This document shows, one piece after another, positions 1 to 10,106 of a stretch of 64,000 nt of DNA. This DNA is from Lutibacter litoralis (GTDB lineage Bacteria; Bacteroidota; Bacteroidia; Flavobacteriales; Flavobacteriaceae). Numbering within the stretch: the stretch's first letter is position 1; every line of letters begins with the position of its first letter. Under the pieces are notes generated by a model that saw nothing but the letters and a program-made list of their open reading frames with translations, ran no database searches and was not told where the DNA came from. Made by a program: the position numbers and the translations under genes. The stretch spans positions 162,094 through 226,093 of the forward strand of contig NZ_BMNS01000004.1 in assembly GCF_014646675.1 (NCBI RefSeq). The letters run 5' to 3'.

Positions 1-1
1 A

Positions 2-1114
2 AGTGGTGTAGGTAAAGAAAATATACCGAAAATTATTCACGCTTTATCGCATAGAAAACACGCAAAATATATTGCTGTAAACTGTGGTGCAATTCCAGAA
101 GGAACCATAGACAGTGAACTTTTCGGACATGAAAAAGGAGCTTTTACTGGAGCAACAGCTGCACGTAAAGGTTATTTTGAAGTTGCAGATGGAGGTACTA
201 TTTTTTTAGATGAAGTTGGAGAATTACCGCTAACTACACAAGTGAGGTTATTACGTGTTTTAGAAAATGGTGAATTTATAAAAGTTGGTTCTTCGCAAGT
301 TCAAAAAACAAATGTACGTATTGTAGCTGCAACAAATTTAAAAATGCACGACGCAATTTCTAAAGGTAAATTTAGAGAAGACTTATATTATAGATTAAGT
401 ACTATTGAAATTAATCTTCCACCGCTTCGTGACCGCCTTGGAGATATTCATTTATTATTTAGAAAATTTGCTTCAGACTTTGCTCAAAAATATAAAATGC
501 CAACCGTTAGATTAACAGATGAGGCTGTAAAGGTTTTAAATAATTATGGCTTTCCAGGTAATATTAGACAATTAAAAAATATTGCAGAACAGATATCTGT
601 TGTAGAAGAAAATAGGCTTATTTCTGCTCAAAAAATTTTAGAATATTTACCGAGTAAAGGAACTAATTTACCTTCTGTAATAAACGATGAAAAATCTAAA
701 AGTGATTTTGCCTCTGAACGAGAAATAATGTATAAAATCTTGTTTGATATGCGTAATGATATCAACGATTTAAAAAAATTAACACTCGATTTATTAAAAG
801 GAAATGACACTGGTAAAGTTCAAGAAGAAAACAAAAAACTTATTCAAAAAATTTATAAAGAAAAATCTTCTAAAGAACACGAAGAAAATCTAGTTGAAGT
901 TGTTAGAATTAATGAAGCTTATAACAATTTAGATGAAGATTATCCTTTTACTGAAACTATTGATGCTGATGAAAGTTTATCTATTCAAGACAAAGAAATT
1001 GAATTGATAAAAAAATCTCTTGAACGCAACAATGGTAAACGAAAACTGGCAGCAAAAGAATTAGGTATTTCAGAAAGAACTTTGTATCGTAAAATAAAAC
1101 AATACGATTTATAG
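2..1114 (+). CDS. sigma54-dependent Fis-family transcriptional regulator (5' truncated)
   Basis: The gene enters from the left edge; only the AAA+ ATPase domain and the C-terminal DNA-binding domain are present. The frame opens inside the Walker A loop (SGVGKE). It then shows the sigma54-contacting GAFTGA loop (nt 137-154), a Walker B segment ([10 protein letters not shown]) and an arginine-finger region. A charged linker follows, and a Fis-type helix-turn-helix closes the protein ([20 protein letters not shown]). Such proteins remodel RNA polymerase-sigma54 at -24/-12 promoters. No receiver or sensor domain can be seen because the N-terminus lies outside the window. lptE follows after 52 nt. 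This neighbourhood (sigma54 regulator, lptE, TPR protein, secG) recurs in Flavobacteriaceae, from general knowledge. An internal GTG at 242 is not the true start. Confidence 0.93.
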   Translation, partial: SGVGKENIPKIIHALSHRKHAKYIAVNCGAIPEGTIDSELFGHEKGAFTGATAARKGYFEVADGGTIFLDEVGELPLTTQVRLLRVLENGEFIKVGSSQVQKTNVRIVAATNLKMHDAISKGKFREDLYYRLSTIEINLPPLRDRLGDIHLLFRKFASDFAQKYKMPTVRLTDEAVKVLNNYGFPGNIRQLKNIAEQISVVEENRLISAQKILEYLPSKGTNLPSVINDEKSKSDFASEREIMYKILFDMRNDINDLKKLTLDLLKGNDTGKVQEENKKLIQKIYKEKSSKEHEENLVEVVRINEAYNNLDEDYPFTETIDADESLSIQDKEIELIKKSLERNNGKRKLAAKELGISERTLYRKIKQYDL

Positions 1115-1125
1115 TTAAATATAAT

Positions 1126-1133
1126 TATCTTTG
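1126..1133 (+). promoter_or_regulatory. -7 element (TAnnTTTG) ahead of lptE
   Basis: TATCTTTG matches the Bacteroidota sigmaA -7 consensus TAnnTTTG and would start transcription about 25 nt before the lptE ATG at 1167. No good -33 TTG was found at the right distance, so lptE may equally be read through from the upstream regulator gene. Confidence 0.4.
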
Positions 1134-1166
1134 AAATCGCTATTTATAAAATAACAAAACAACTTA

Positions 1167-1670
1167 ATGAAAAAAACTAGCTTCTTATTATTACTTCTCT
1201 TACTAACAATACAAAGTTGTGGAATTTATTCATTTACTGGAACAAATATAAATCCAGACGTAAAATCGGTTCAAATAGATTATTTTCCAAACGAAGCAAT
1301 ATTAGTAGAACCTTCTTTAAGTCAAGTATTTACAATACAATTAAGAGATTTATTTGATACACAAACAAATTTAACTTCCGTTAGTTCTGGAGGAGATTTG
1401 CAATTTGAAGGTGAAATTACAGGTTATAAAATAAACCCTATGACAGCTACTGCACAGCAAACAGCTGCACAAAACAGGCTAACTATAACCGTAAATGTTC
1501 GTTTTTTCAATAATAAAAATGAAGATGATAATTTTGAAAAAAGTTTCTCTCATTATTACGATTATGATGCAAATGCTCAATTAATTGGTAGTGCTTTAGA
1601 TGATGCCTTTGATGAAATTATTGAACGTATTGCTCAAGATATTTTTAATGCTTCAGTAGCAAAATGGTAA
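1167..1670 (+). CDS. lptE: LptE family LPS-assembly lipoprotein
   Basis: A 167-aa lipoprotein. It has a short hydrophobic signal with lipobox cysteine (LLTIQSCG), followed by the GIYSFTGTNI...VKSVQIDYFPN opening typical of Bacteroidota LptE. LptE plugs the LptD barrel and helps insert lipopolysaccharide into the outer membrane. The rest is a compact alpha/beta domain with a central TANRLTITVNVRF-like strand and a C-terminal amphipathic helix (DAFDEIIERIAQDIFNA), as expected for the family. It sits 4 nt upstream of the TPR-like gene and so is probably cotranscribed with it and secG. Family assignment rests on sequence pattern and gene order; the family is divergent, so confidence is below certain. 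Confidence 0.85.
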   Translation: MKKTSFLLLLLLLTIQSCGIYSFTGTNINPDVKSVQIDYFPNEAILVEPSLSQVFTIQLRDLFDTQTNLTSVSSGGDLQFEGEITGYKINPMTATAQQTAAQNRLTITVNVRFFNNKNEDDNFEKSFSHYYDYDANAQLIGSALDDAFDEIIERIAQDIFNASVAKW

Positions 1671-1674
1671 TACT

Positions 1675-2490
1675 ATGAATACTACTGATTTTACAACCTT
1701 AATGCAAAACACCACTACCATTGATATTGCCAAAACCGAGCAATTAGAGGCTGTTATTAATGAATATCCGTATTTTCAATTAGCAAGAGCAATTCAATTA
1801 AAAGGATTAAATAATACCAATAGTTTTAAATACAATCAGGCCCTAAAAAAAACAGCTGCTTATACTGTTGATAGATCTGTTCTTTTTAATTTTATTACTT
1901 CACAAAATTTTGAAAGAACTTCAATTATAGAAATTCCTATTTTAGAAGAAATTGATGTTATTGAACCAGAAACAATAAAAACACTTCATAAAAAAATAAT
2001 TACGGATTTAAAACCAAAAAGCAATCCCGTAACTACAGAAACAATTAAAACTCCTAAAGTTGAAACCGCAAAAAACACCACTTTAGAAGTTTTAGAAGTT
2101 GGTAAACCGCTTAAATTTAAAAGTTCAGAACCACATTCTTTTAATGAATGGATGCAATTAGTTTCTCAAAAGCCAATTATTAGAAAGGAAAATACTAAAA
2201 AAGACACCTTAAAAGGTGATAAAATTAGTTTAATAAATAAGTTTATAGAGCGCAAACCAAAAATCAAACCTGTTAGTAAAAATACTGTAAATCAGGACCT
2301 TTCACCTGAAAGCTCCTCAGAAAATGAAAGTTTAATGACCGAGACTTTAGCAAAAGTATATCTTGAACAACAAAAATTTGAAAATGCAATAAAAGCCTAT
2401 CGCATTTTAAGTTTGAAATATCCAGAAAAAAGTGGTTTCTTTGCAGACCAAATTAAAGCAATTAAAATTTTACAAAAAAATAAGTCATGA
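1675..2490 (+). CDS. TPR-like conserved hypothetical protein
   Basis: A 271-aa soluble protein with no signal peptide or membrane segment. The N-terminal ~90 residues look helical and carry a YPYFQLARAIQLKGL segment resembling a degenerate TPR. The middle (about 95-200) is Lys/Thr/Pro-rich and probably disordered. The C-terminal ~45 residues (ETLAKVYLEQQKFENAIKAYRILSLKYPEK) form one recognisable tetratricopeptide repeat. Function is unknown. Position between lptE and secG (4-nt gaps or overlaps on both sides) suggests an envelope-biogenesis adaptor, but that is inference from neighbours only. Its stop overlaps the secG start by 4 nt, implying translational coupling. Confidence 0.85.
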   Translation: MNTTDFTTLMQNTTTIDIAKTEQLEAVINEYPYFQLARAIQLKGLNNTNSFKYNQALKKTAAYTVDRSVLFNFITSQNFERTSIIEIPILEEIDVIEPETIKTLHKKIITDLKPKSNPVTTETIKTPKVETAKNTTLEVLEVGKPLKFKSSEPHSFNEWMQLVSQKPIIRKENTKKDTLKGDKISLINKFIERKPKIKPVSKNTVNQDLSPESSSENESLMTETLAKVYLEQQKFENAIKAYRILSLKYPEKSGFFADQIKAIKILQKNKS

Positions 2491-2834
2491 CAACCTATAC
2501 ATTATTTCTAGTTCTGATTATGGTAGTAGCATTTTTGCTAATATTAATTATTATGGTTCAAAACCCTAAAGGAGGAGGATTGGCTTCTTCATTTGGCGGT
2601 GGTGGAACACAATCTTTAGGAGGTGTGCAAAACACAACAAGTTTTTTAGATAAAAGTACTTGGACACTTTCAATTGTACTATTAGCACTTATATTATTAT
2701 CTAATTTTGCTGCTCCAAAAGTAAATGCAGTTGATACAAGTTCAGAAATTGAAAATACTATTGAAAATCGTGAAATACTAGATACTCCTGCATTACCAGT
2801 TGAATCTACTACTACTCGAGATACCGTTCAATAA
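2487..2834 (+). CDS. secG: Preprotein translocase subunit SecG
   Basis: A 115-aa membrane protein with the SecG layout: an N-terminal transmembrane helix (residues ~3-24), a glycine-rich cytoplasmic loop (NPKGGGLASSFGGGGTQSLGG) and a second helix (~57-76). A Thr/Glu-rich hydrophilic tail follows, as is common in Bacteroidota. SecG associates with SecYE and assists SecA-driven export. The start overlaps the preceding stop by 4 nt. A strong hairpin terminator follows 20 nt after the stop and separates the lptE-secG unit from groES. Confidence 0.95.
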   Translation: MTTYTLFLVLIMVVAFLLILIIMVQNPKGGGLASSFGGGGTQSLGGVQNTTSFLDKSTWTLSIVLLALILLSNFAAPKVNAVDTSSEIENTIENREILDTPALPVESTTTRDTVQ

Positions 2835-2854
2835 TATTTTTAAAAAATATTTTT

Positions 2855-2890
2855 AAAATGCCAATGTGTGTGACACGTTGGCATTTTTTT
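2855..2890 (+). terminator. Rho-independent terminator after secG
   Basis: Perfect 10-bp arms (AAAATGCCAA / TTGGCATTTT) extend inward through further pairs (TGTGT/ACACG, one G-U), with a 3-nt loop, followed by a T run. It is the end of the lptE-TPR-secG transcript. Confidence 0.9.
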
Positions 2891-2934
2891 GTATCTATAT
2901 TTTCTATTAAAAGTACATTTGTCAGTTAATAAAA

Positions 2935-2957
2935 ATTGGCACACTTTTAGACTATTT
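2935..2957 (+). promoter_or_regulatory. Possible groESL promoter element resembling a -24 sigma54 box
   Basis: The 160-nt gap before groES holds ATTGGCACAC followed by TTTTAGACT. TTGGCAC matches the -24 half of a sigma54 promoter, but the -12 half has GA where GC is expected. No TAnnTTTG element and no CIRCE operator was found in this gap. The call is tentative. Confidence 0.25.
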
Positions 2958-2994
2958 GTTTCACAGAATTAATAATTTTTAAACTAATTATAAA

Positions 2995-3273
2995 ATGAAT
3001 AAAATTAAAATTAAACCATTAGCAGATAGAGTTTTATTACAACCTGTTGAAGCCGAAACAACTACCGCTTCTGGACTTATAATTCCAGATTCAGCAAAAG
3101 AAAAACAACAAAAAGGAACAGTTTTAGCCGTTGGAAATGGCACAAAAGACGAACCAATGACTGTAAAAGTTGGTGATACTGTTTTGTATGGTAAATATGC
3201 GGGGACTGAACTTATCTTAGAAGGTACTGAATATTTAATTATGAGAGAGAGTGATATTTTGGCAATTGTCTAA
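2995..3273 (+). CDS. groES: Co-chaperonin GroES
   Basis: A 92-aa protein spanning the whole Cpn10 fold: the opening [17 protein letters not shown], the mobile-loop region ([16 protein letters not shown]), and the [16 protein letters not shown] and [14 protein letters not shown] strands. GroES caps the GroEL ring and encloses unfolded protein in the cytoplasm. groEL follows after 94 nt, so the pair is a heat-shock operon, and a terminator lies after groEL. Length is normal for the family. Confidence 0.98.
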   Translation: MNKIKIKPLADRVLLQPVEAETTTASGLIIPDSAKEKQQKGTVLAVGNGTKDEPMTVKVGDTVLYGKYAGTELILEGTEYLIMRESDILAIV

Positions 3274-3364
3274 ATATAGCCTTTCGCATTTAGCCTTATA
3301 TAATTATTAAATAAAATTAACTCGCAAAAAAGATTACAAATGTTTTTTTTGCAAAAAAACATAA

Positions 3365-5005
<1,641 letters not shown>

Positions 5006-5027
5006 TAAGATACAATCAAAAATATTG

Positions 5028-5065
5028 AAAGAGGCTGTTTATATAAAAAAAACAGCTTCTTTTAT
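5028..5065 (+). terminator. Rho-independent terminator after groEL
   Basis: Arms AGAGGCTGTTT (5030-5040) and AAACAGCTTCT (5050-5060) pair over 11 bp with one G-U, with a 9-nt A-rich loop and a T-rich tail. Confidence 0.88.
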
Positions 5066-5084
5066 TTTTAAAAGAAATTAGAAA

Positions 5085-5113
5085 TTGAATTCAGACAATT
5101 TTAAGTATTTTTG
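5085..5113 (+). promoter_or_regulatory. Promoter of apt
   Basis: TTG (5085-5087) and TATTTTTG (5106-5113) fit the Bacteroidota -33/-7 pattern with an 18-nt spacer. This predicts a leader of roughly 20 nt before the apt ATG at 5143. Confidence 0.55.
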
Positions 5114-5142
5114 AATCATCTTTTAACCATCAAATATTAAGA

Positions 5143-5718
5143 ATGAATTTAGATGCTATAACTACTATTGAAGATTGTCAAAAACTTTTAACTGCTGAGA
5201 TTAAAACTTTTCCAGACTGGCCAGAAAAAGGGGTTAATTTTAAAGATGTACAAAGTATTTTATACAAACCAGAGTTGGCTTTAATCACTTCACATTATTT
5301 GCAAGAATTACTTCCAAAACAAGATGTTGATTTTTTATTTAATAAAATATTATGCTTTGATGCCAGAGGATTTTTATTTGGTTTTGATTTAGCAAAAGCT
5401 TCTAAAACACCAATGATATTAGCGAGAAAACCGGGAAAGCTTCCAGGTGAAATTATAACCCAAACCTTTGAAAAAGAATATGGATTAGATGAAATTCAGG
5501 TTCAAAAAAGCTTAATTAATCCTGGCGATAAAGTATTAATCCACGATGATTTATTAGCAACTGGTGGAACTGCCGGTGCAGCTGCAGAAATTATTTTAAA
5601 ATGTGGCGCTGAAATTGCAGGTTTTAATTTTATTATGGATTTGTCCTTTTTACCAGGAAGAAAAGTGCTTCAACAATATGTTGATGACAGTAAAATTAAA
5701 GCACTGTTAACTTTTTAA
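5143..5718 (+). CDS. apt: Adenine phosphoribosyltransferase
   Basis: A 191-aa purine-salvage enzyme, converting adenine plus PRPP to AMP and pyrophosphate in the cytoplasm. Family motifs are present: FPDWPEKGVNFKD near the N-terminus, the DARGFLFG loop, ARKPGKLPG, and the PRPP-binding signature KVLIHDDLLATGGTAGAAAE. Length is close to the usual ~180 aa. It is a single gene with its own predicted promoter, convergent with the hemerythrin-like gene. Confidence 0.95.
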   Translation: MNLDAITTIEDCQKLLTAEIKTFPDWPEKGVNFKDVQSILYKPELALITSHYLQELLPKQDVDFLFNKILCFDARGFLFGFDLAKASKTPMILARKPGKLPGEIITQTFEKEYGLDEIQVQKSLINPGDKVLIHDDLLATGGTAGAAAEIILKCGAEIAGFNFIMDLSFLPGRKVLQQYVDDSKIKALLTF

Positions 5719-5743
5719 AACACTTAGTTGTTTAAAATTCAAT

Positions 5744-6196
5744 TTATTTCCAAAAAATATCATTAAAATTATCTGCAAATTTATTGTTCGTATGAAATTT
5801 TTCTATATCCTCTAACTGCTCTTTTGTGGCTATATTTTGAATTTCATTAAATAGAATACGCTCTTCAAAACGAATGTGTTCTTTTAATTTTACATGCAAT
5901 ACTGTCAAAGTATTTTCAATTTCAGAAGTATCTTTAAAAAGAGTCTCTAATAGTATATGCTCTTCCAAAGCTCGAGTTATTAACGGATGTTTATTTCCTA
6001 AAACTGGAAACATATATTTTTCTTCTAACTGAAAATGTTCTAAAATATGATTATCATAAAACCAATTTACATACAATTTAATTCGATCAACAGCTATTCC
6101 ATTTGAAAGTCCAATTTTAATTTTCCAACAAAGCAATAACCCTTGATGGTGGTCTCTAGAAAACTCTTGTAATGATTGGTGCCTTTTAATCGCCAT
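5744..6196 (-). CDS. Hemerythrin HHE-domain protein
   Basis: A 150-aa soluble protein with the pattern of a four-helix hemerythrin-like cation-binding domain. It has HHQGLLLCWKI in helix 1, HILEHFQLEEKYMFP in helix 2, EEHILLETLF in helix 3 and LKEHIRFEERILFNEI in helix 4. The repeated H-x3-E and H-x2-E/H-x3-E ligands would bind a di-iron or other metal centre. Members act in oxygen, nitric oxide or iron handling, but nothing here identifies the substrate. It stands alone between apt (convergent) and the outer-membrane barrel gene. Confidence 0.85.
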   Translation of the reverse strand: MAIKRHQSLQEFSRDHHQGLLLCWKIKIGLSNGIAVDRIKLYVNWFYDNHILEHFQLEEKYMFPVLGNKHPLITRALEEHILLETLFKDTSEIENTLTVLHVKLKEHIRFEERILFNEIQNIATKEQLEDIEKFHTNNKFADNFNDIFWK

Positions 6197-6271
6197 AATT
6201 TAATTTTGTTAAATTTAAGTAATTACTTTAACATAACTAAATAATTAAGCTTTTTCAAAATACTAAAAATC

Positions 6272-8950
6272 TTACAAATTATACTTCACAGAAAACATCC
6301 AAACTCGAGGTTGAATAAAATACAATGAGGTAGAATTACTATCTGAAATTTCGTTATAACTATCAGTATTCATAAAAGTATTGTCTGTTAAGTTACTAGC
6401 AGAAATTTTAAATTCCCATTTACTATCTTTTTGTTGATAATATAAATTTGCATTTAAAAACGAGTAGCTGTTTTTGGTTTCGCTGTTGGTGTTTTCAAAA
6501 GTACTTTTATAATTGTAATAACTATAATCTGCTGTTAGAATAAAGTTTTTTAAGAAACTAACTTCAATATTTGCGAAAGGCCTGTCGGTTTCACTATCTG
6601 AACTACTATAATCTGAAAGCGACTTTTGGTATCCAATTTCAAAATTTGGAGCATTTTTAAATTTTGTTGCAATACTTGCTTGGTAATTATGTGATAATGA
6701 TTCTGATTTTATTAATTCATCATTTACAATATTATTATAAGTTGCGCTTAAAACGTTTGCAGAAAAGTTTGTTTTGAGTCTACTATATGTTTTACCATAT
6801 CTAAAAAATGCAGACAACGTTTCATCTGCTAAATTTGAATTTACAGGATAAGAAATCCTATCAATCCCAATTAATTCAGTGTTATTTTTTATACTATTTT
6901 CTTTTTTTGTATAATTAATTGAAGCATTAATATTGGTAAATGAAAACATACTAAAACTAAAATAGCTTAACGAATATTTATGATATAATGCGCTCTCCAA
7001 TTCTTTGTTTCCACGTGTTAGTGATTTATAATTGTTTAAAAAATAGCCTTCAGAAATATTATCAATATCCGTAAATTGCGTTGACATTGCATAATTAAAA
7101 CGTAAACTTTCAGAAGATTTTAGTTGTAAATTAGCATAAACATCTGGCAATAATTTAGTTGTACTCTCTCTATTTTCTAAGCCTAATTGTATATCTTTTG
7201 TAGTATATTGATGTAAACTCACACCCGGATTAAAGGTGAAAATTCCTGAAACCATTTTGTAATGCAATCCTAAAAATACATCTGAGAAATTATAATCAAC
7301 ATTGTTATTTAAAACTGGATCATTAAAATCTAAAATAGCTCCGTTATCTAAACTTTGAGAAATATGAGAGTTTAAATTCTGCTTACTAAAAGTAGTCCCT
7401 AAAGAAATATTAATATTGCTTTTTGGAGTTAACAAATAGTAATAATCAAACTTGGCATCAAATTTATTAGTTGTTAATTTTTTATTTTGAATAATATCAA
7501 AAATACTTTCAGCTTCTGATGTAGGAATTACCAAGAAAGGCTGTGTTGTTGCATTCGAATTGTATAAAGGTTTGTCTTTTTGATACAAATGTTGCATTTC
7601 AGCAGCAAAAATATTTTTATCATCTATAGTATAATACAAATTAAAATTTTGATTTAAAGAAACTGGTTTTTCTTCTTTATAAGTATCAGCACTTCTGCTT
7701 GTTGAAGTAACATCTTGAAATTCGGTTTGTTCAGAAATTTTTCCAAAAATATCATAATCTATATGCACATTTGTAGTTGGCTTATACGTAGTGCTAAATT
7801 TTAGCATTCCTAATTTACTCCCTTGGGTTGCAGCATTTGAAGAATTCTCAGTTAAATTTAATTTATTATAAACAGTATTAGATTCTGTAAACATATTCGT
7901 TTCTGAATCATTTACTATTGCAAAACCATTAAAATCTAAGGTCTTTTTTGGTGCTAAGCTAAAATTTAAGGCACCGAATTTTGATGTAATTTCCTGCGCT
8001 CGATTGTTTTGAGCAGTCATAAACCCTAACCCTCCAGAAGAAACATTAAAACTAGTACCACTTCCCCGCATTGCACCACGTAAACCCCCAGTAAACCTAA
8101 AATAGTCTCGCATTGTAAAAGGTGCTTCACCAATATTATTAAAATCTGCTAAAAGATTTACACTTTTTTCCGGACTATAATAAAATAATTTAGGTTTTGC
8201 AAGGTATTTTTCGTCAGTACCAACTCCTGCATTTACTTCACCAAACCAAAACTTATTTTTTCCTTTCTTTAATTTAATATTTAGCGCAATATTATCTTCA
8301 TTGTTAGTAACACCGCGCATTCCGGAAACCTCGTTATAATTTTTAAGAACCTGTACTTTGTCAATAGCACTTGCAGGAATATTTTGAGTTGCTAATTTGG
8401 AATCACCATCAAAAAAAGCTTTCCCTTCAACCAATATTTTTTGAACTTTCTTACCTTCTACCTCTACTTCTCCATTATCATCAATTTCAATACCTGGTAA
8501 TTTTTTAAGCACATCTTCCAATTTTTTTTCTGTCCCAGTTGTAAACGAATCTGAATTATAAACAATCGTATCTCCAACTATTTTCACAGGCATTTCGTAG
8601 GTAATTTCAATAGTATTTAATGATTCATTAGATTCTTTTAAAATAATGTCTTTTGTTAAATTTTCTGAAATATTATCAGTACTAACTTCAACATCTTGAG
8701 TGTCAAAACCAATGTAACTTACTTTAAGTGTATAGGCTGCATTTCCCTCTAGACTTAATTTATAATTTCCTTTAGTATCTGTAATTGAGTAGGATTGCAA
8801 AAATTTTGTTCCCTTTTTAAAAGCAATAACATTTGCCATTTCTAAGGGTTCACCAGCTTCGTTTTTTATGATTCCTTCTAGTTTAACATTTTGTGCAATT
8901 AATAGAAAAGGAGCTATTATTATAATAAATAAGCTTATATACTTTTTCAT
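6272..8950 (-). CDS. TonB-dependent receptor-like outer-membrane beta-barrel protein
   Basis: An 892-aa protein with a signal peptide (residues 1-19). A carboxypeptidase-regulatory-like beta-sandwich follows (LEGIIKNEAGEPLEMANVIAFKKG, ~22-110). Next is a plug-like segment (LEDVLKKLPGIEIDDNGEVEVEGKKVQKILVEGK), then a long barrel of alternating hydrophobic/polar strands ending in an aromatic-rich C-terminus (MFSVKYNL). It belongs to the outer_membrane_beta-barrel group that often neighbours GLPGLI proteins in Flavobacteriia, and differs from SusC in length and plug. The GLPGLI gene lies upstream on the same strand after a 152-nt gap that contains an interspersed-repeat remnant. Substrate is unknown; peptide or metal uptake are possibilities only. 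Confidence 0.85.
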   Translation of the reverse strand: MKKYISLFIIIIAPFLLIAQNVKLEGIIKNEAGEPLEMANVIAFKKGTKFLQSYSITDTKGNYKLSLEGNAAYTLKVSYIGFDTQDVEVSTDNISENLTKDIILKESNESLNTIEITYEMPVKIVGDTIVYNSDSFTTGTEKKLEDVLKKLPGIEIDDNGEVEVEGKKVQKILVEGKAFFDGDSKLATQNIPASAIDKVQVLKNYNEVSGMRGVTNNEDNIALNIKLKKGKNKFWFGEVNAGVGTDEKYLAKPKLFYYSPEKSVNLLADFNNIGEAPFTMRDYFRFTGGLRGAMRGSGTSFNVSSGGLGFMTAQNNRAQEITSKFGALNFSLAPKKTLDFNGFAIVNDSETNMFTESNTVYNKLNLTENSSNAATQGSKLGMLKFSTTYKPTTNVHIDYDIFGKISEQTEFQDVTSTSRSADTYKEEKPVSLNQNFNLYYTIDDKNIFAAEMQHLYQKDKPLYNSNATTQPFLVIPTSEAESIFDIIQNKKLTTNKFDAKFDYYYLLTPKSNINISLGTTFSKQNLNSHISQSLDNGAILDFNDPVLNNNVDYNFSDVFLGLHYKMVSGIFTFNPGVSLHQYTTKDIQLGLENRESTTKLLPDVYANLQLKSSESLRFNYAMSTQFTDIDNISEGYFLNNYKSLTRGNKELESALYHKYSLSYFSFSMFSFTNINASINYTKKENSIKNNTELIGIDRISYPVNSNLADETLSAFFRYGKTYSRLKTNFSANVLSATYNNIVNDELIKSESLSHNYQASIATKFKNAPNFEIGYQKSLSDYSSSDSETDRPFANIEVSFLKNFILTADYSYYNYKSTFENTNSETKNSYSFLNANLYYQQKDSKWEFKISASNLTDNTFMNTDSYNEISDSNSTSLYFIQPRVWMFSVKYNL

Positions 8951-9007
8951 TTTAAATTCTTTTTTTTAATTATCATTTTTAGTAAAATGTAGGAATTAGC
9001 TTTTTTA

Positions 9008-9095
9008 AGATGAGATTGCCGCGTCGTTTTATCAAACTCCTAGCAAAGACGTTTCACGAAATGCTTTTGGCTTTTGGCTTCGGACTTCAGACTTT
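9008..9095. repeat. Remnant of a flavobacterial interspersed repeat
   Basis: This stretch between the barrel and GLPGLI genes is clearly richer in G+C than its surroundings. It carries GATTGCCGCGTCG and TCCTAGCAAAGACG blocks, then a GGCTTTTGGCTTCGGACTTCAGACTTT tract. These look like decayed forms of the GATTGC..CGTCG / GCAATGACG intergenic repeat seen in many Flavobacteriaceae genomes (from memory, not checked). The small plus-strand reading frame over it is not believed to be a gene. Confidence 0.45.
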
Positions 9096-9102
9096 CTCAA
9101 AC

Positions 9103-9978
9103 CTAACCTCTAATTCTAATATGTATACCTCCACTTTTCTGACGTTCATTTCTAAAACGCTCTTGCATTTCTTTCATTTTTTCAGCAATAATTTCGTCGT
9201 ATTCTTTTTGAGAAACCTCTTTTCCTTTAGATGGCTCTTTAATTTCAACTTTTTCCTTTGGATTCATCACAATTTTAGTACATAAAATATTAGTATCTCC
9301 ATAAGCTACTTCTAAAATTAAACCTGGCAATCCCCAAAAATCTCCAGGTCCGTGACTTACAGGAATATCTAAAGCATACCACGCAGTAACAATTATTTGT
9401 TCCATATTAGGAGCTTCTTCTTTCTCTTCTTCTTCAGCTTTTTCTTTATTATTTTGCTCGGCATTTCTTCTTCCAAATCTAAATTCTGGTCGCACAGGAA
9501 CTTCAATAACTGTGGTTGCTTTAAAACACATATTCTGACCAATCATTTTAGTTTCTTGTTCCATTTTCCATTCATAAGTCTTTAATGCATCCTTAATTAA
9601 AAAGTTTTTACCGCTAAACTCGTTTTCTTTTGCAGATGTTTTTGTTTGTGTATTTTTGTAATAATCTCCCGATGCACCTCCACCCATCATCATAAAACGC
9701 ATACCACCTCTACCTCCAGCAGACTGATCTAATTTTGCCTCTTCCTTATAAATTGATGCAACTTTATCGAATGATAATTCGAATGTTTTTTCTAATTGAT
9801 TTTTCATTCTTTCTTGAATCATTTTAATTCTATCAGCAGGAATTCCACTACCTGCCAAATCTATATCCAATGTGGTCTTTGTTTGATAGATCGCCTTACC
9901 TTGAAAATCTTGTGCAAAAACCATTGAACTTATAAATAGTATTAAAACTGCGGTGCTTTTTAAAAGAAAAGATTTCAT
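9103..9978 (-). CDS. GLPGLI family protein
   Basis: A 291-aa secreted or periplasmic protein with a signal peptide ending at VFAQ. The family-defining sequence WGLPGLILEV lies in the C-terminal half, preceded by the AWYALDIPVSHGPGDF segment typical of the family. A Glu/Lys-rich stretch (KEKAEEEEKEE) and a Gly/Met-rich stretch (GGRGGMRFMMMGGGASG) are low complexity. The GLPGLI family is restricted to Bacteroidota and its biochemical role is not established. It lies upstream of the barrel gene on the same strand and divergent from the histidine kinase, so the two pairs are plausibly one regulated module. Confidence 0.93.
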   Translation of the reverse strand: MKSFLLKSTAVLILFISSMVFAQDFQGKAIYQTKTTLDIDLAGSGIPADRIKMIQERMKNQLEKTFELSFDKVASIYKEEAKLDQSAGGRGGMRFMMMGGGASGDYYKNTQTKTSAKENEFSGKNFLIKDALKTYEWKMEQETKMIGQNMCFKATTVIEVPVRPEFRFGRRNAEQNNKEKAEEEEKEEAPNMEQIIVTAWYALDIPVSHGPGDFWGLPGLILEVAYGDTNILCTKIVMNPKEKVEIKEPSKGKEVSQKEYDEIIAEKMKEMQERFRNERQKSGGIHIRIRG

Positions 9979-10011
9979 GTGTTTTGTTTATTATATTAAT
10001 ATTTATAGATA

Positions 10012-10019
10012 CAAATATA
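10012..10019 (-). promoter_or_regulatory. -7 element of the GLPGLI gene
   Basis: Read on the minus strand this is TATATTTG, an exact TAnnTTTG match, placing the transcript start about 25 nt before the ATG at 9978. No convincing -33 was seen. Confidence 0.4.
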
Positions 10020-10070
10020 ATTTCATTGAATACATTTTTGCGTTAATTAGTGTTAACTACTGTTAATCAA

Positions 10071-10102
10071 TTGGGATAATAGACTTTATGTGCTTAACTT
10101 TG
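10071..10102 (+). promoter_or_regulatory. Promoter of the histidine kinase gene (predicted leaderless)
   Basis: TTG (10071-10073), a 21-nt spacer and TAACTTTG (10095-10102) fit the Bacteroidota promoter. Only four bases separate the -7 box from the ATG at 10107, so the predicted mRNA begins at or within a few bases of the start codon. Confidence 0.5.
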
Positions 10103-10106
10103 AATT

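Noticed and set aside
9010-9285. Plus-strand reading frame of 91 aa over the repeat and the GLPGLI 3' end
   Set aside because: Overlaps the antisense of a well-supported gene and a repeat remnant; the Phe/Asn-rich product is a composition artefact.
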